This document shows positions 5,470 through 5,774 of a DNA stretch of 5,774 nucleotides, in pieces. Below the pieces are notes generated by a model. It was not told the origin of the DNA. It did no database searches and saw only the letters and a program-made list of their open reading frames with translations. Origin of the DNA: an uncultured bacterium (lineage in GTDB: Bacteria; Patescibacteria; Paceibacteria; UBA9973; Zambryskibacteraceae); contig CAIXDB010000013.1 of NCBI GenBank assembly GCA_903918125.1, positions 1 through 5,774 on the forward strand. The letters are read 5' to 3'. The translations under genes were made by a program, and so were the position numbers. How positions within the stretch are numbered: the stretch's first letter is position 1; each line of letters begins with the position of its first letter.

Positions 5470-5774
5470 TTATTGCCCCGCCGTGGCGCCGGCAGTGTAG
5501 CTCTCGATGGATTTCACCACCGAGCTGTCCGTGCGCATATCCTCGTAGAAAAGCACCTGCGAGCGGTTGATGTACATCGTGTCCGTCGGACCGTGCAGTT
5601 CCTTGCCGAGTTTGACGAGCGAGAATGGTTGCGCCTGCGCCGTCGTGCCCTGGAGCGCTTGGTTCGCCTGCAAATAATAAATATCGCGCAGCGTCACGTA
5701 GTCACCGTCCGCGTTCGAAATTTTGCCGAAGTACACCTGGCCGTTCGTCAAAAAGACCGCCTGGTATCCGGACG
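5470..5774 (-). CDS. Conserved protein of unknown function, C-terminal part (runs off right edge)
   Basis: One hundred residues are visible. The frame stays open to the right edge, beginning SGYQAVFLTNGQVYFGKI. The real start is therefore outside the window, and the TTG at 5751-5749 is an internal Leu codon, not a start. The visible part has a beta-rich block, VFLTNGQVYFGKI then DYVTLRDIYYL, a Gln/Ala-rich stretch (LQANQALQGTTAQAQ), a second block (FSLVKLGKELHGPTDTMYIN, then SQVLFYEDM) and a polar tail ending AGATAGQ. I recall similar proteins annotated as hypothetical in Parcubacteria, possibly with an N-terminal membrane segment, but that part is not visible here. The first block resembles the Sm1 motif of Sm/LSm beta-barrels (see findings). 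It lies upstream of, and in the same direction as, the secreted-protein gene, from which a 40-nt palindrome separates it. Function unknown. Confidence 0.82.
   Translation of the reverse strand, partial: SGYQAVFLTNGQVYFGKISNADGDYVTLRDIYYLQANQALQGTTAQAQPFSLVKLGKELHGPTDTMYINRSQVLFYEDMRTDSSVVKSIESYTAGATAGQ

Noticed and set aside
5749..5751. TTG as the start codon of the right-edge gene
   Set aside because: The frame stays open to the window edge, and the upstream residues (SGYQAVF) continue the same beta-strand pattern, so this TTG is an internal Leu codon.

Overview
The window looks like a chromosomal segment of a Candidate Phyla Radiation (Patescibacteria) bacterium, most likely Parcubacteria. 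This is an inference from gene content, not from a marker gene. The clues are a secreted multidomain TIG / peptidoglycan-binding protein, a fused O-antigen-ligase/TPR membrane protein next to a MurJ-family flippase, a short uncharacterised protein of a type I recall from Parcubacteria, and a compact bacterial RNase P RNA. Base composition is mid-range with AT-rich intergenic spacers. The three visible starts lack a clear Shine-Dalgarno sequence, and the three visible stops are all TAA.

Layout, left to right. (1) 1-303, minus: N-terminal 101 residues of a MurJ/MviN-family flippase, running off the left edge. (2) 310-2715, minus: an 801-residue polytopic protein with a Wzy/WaaL-type domain followed by a TPR domain; six bases separate it from the flippase, so the two are probably one operon. 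(3) 2716-2822: an AT-rich divergent promoter region. (4) 2823-3156, plus: rnpB, the RNase P RNA, with P1, P2, P3, P4, P12 and P18 all recognisable. (5) 3157-3237: a bidirectional terminator and a 27-nt palindrome between rnpB and the convergent gene to its right. (6) 3238-5400, minus: a 720-residue secreted protein with TIG/Ig-like domains and a peptidoglycan-binding-like domain. (7) 5430-5469: a perfect 40-nt palindrome. (8) 5470-5774, minus: C-terminal 100 residues of a small conserved protein of unknown function that continues past the right edge.

How they fit together. The flippase and ligase/TPR pair fits an envelope-glycan pathway: move a lipid-linked glycan across the membrane, then polymerise or transfer it. 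The secreted TIG/peptidoglycan-binding protein is probably a cell-surface component. rnpB is an independent housekeeping RNA gene. I saw no mobile element, CRISPR array, tRNA, or defence or toxin module. The most interesting signals are small. Both visible gene ends to the right of rnpB abut exactly on perfect palindromes. The RNase P RNA appears to lack the L15 GGU that contacts tRNA CCA. The ligase and flippase each lack residues known to be important in model homologues. The secreted protein's last TIG domain stops before its final strand, and the right-edge protein has an Sm-like pattern.
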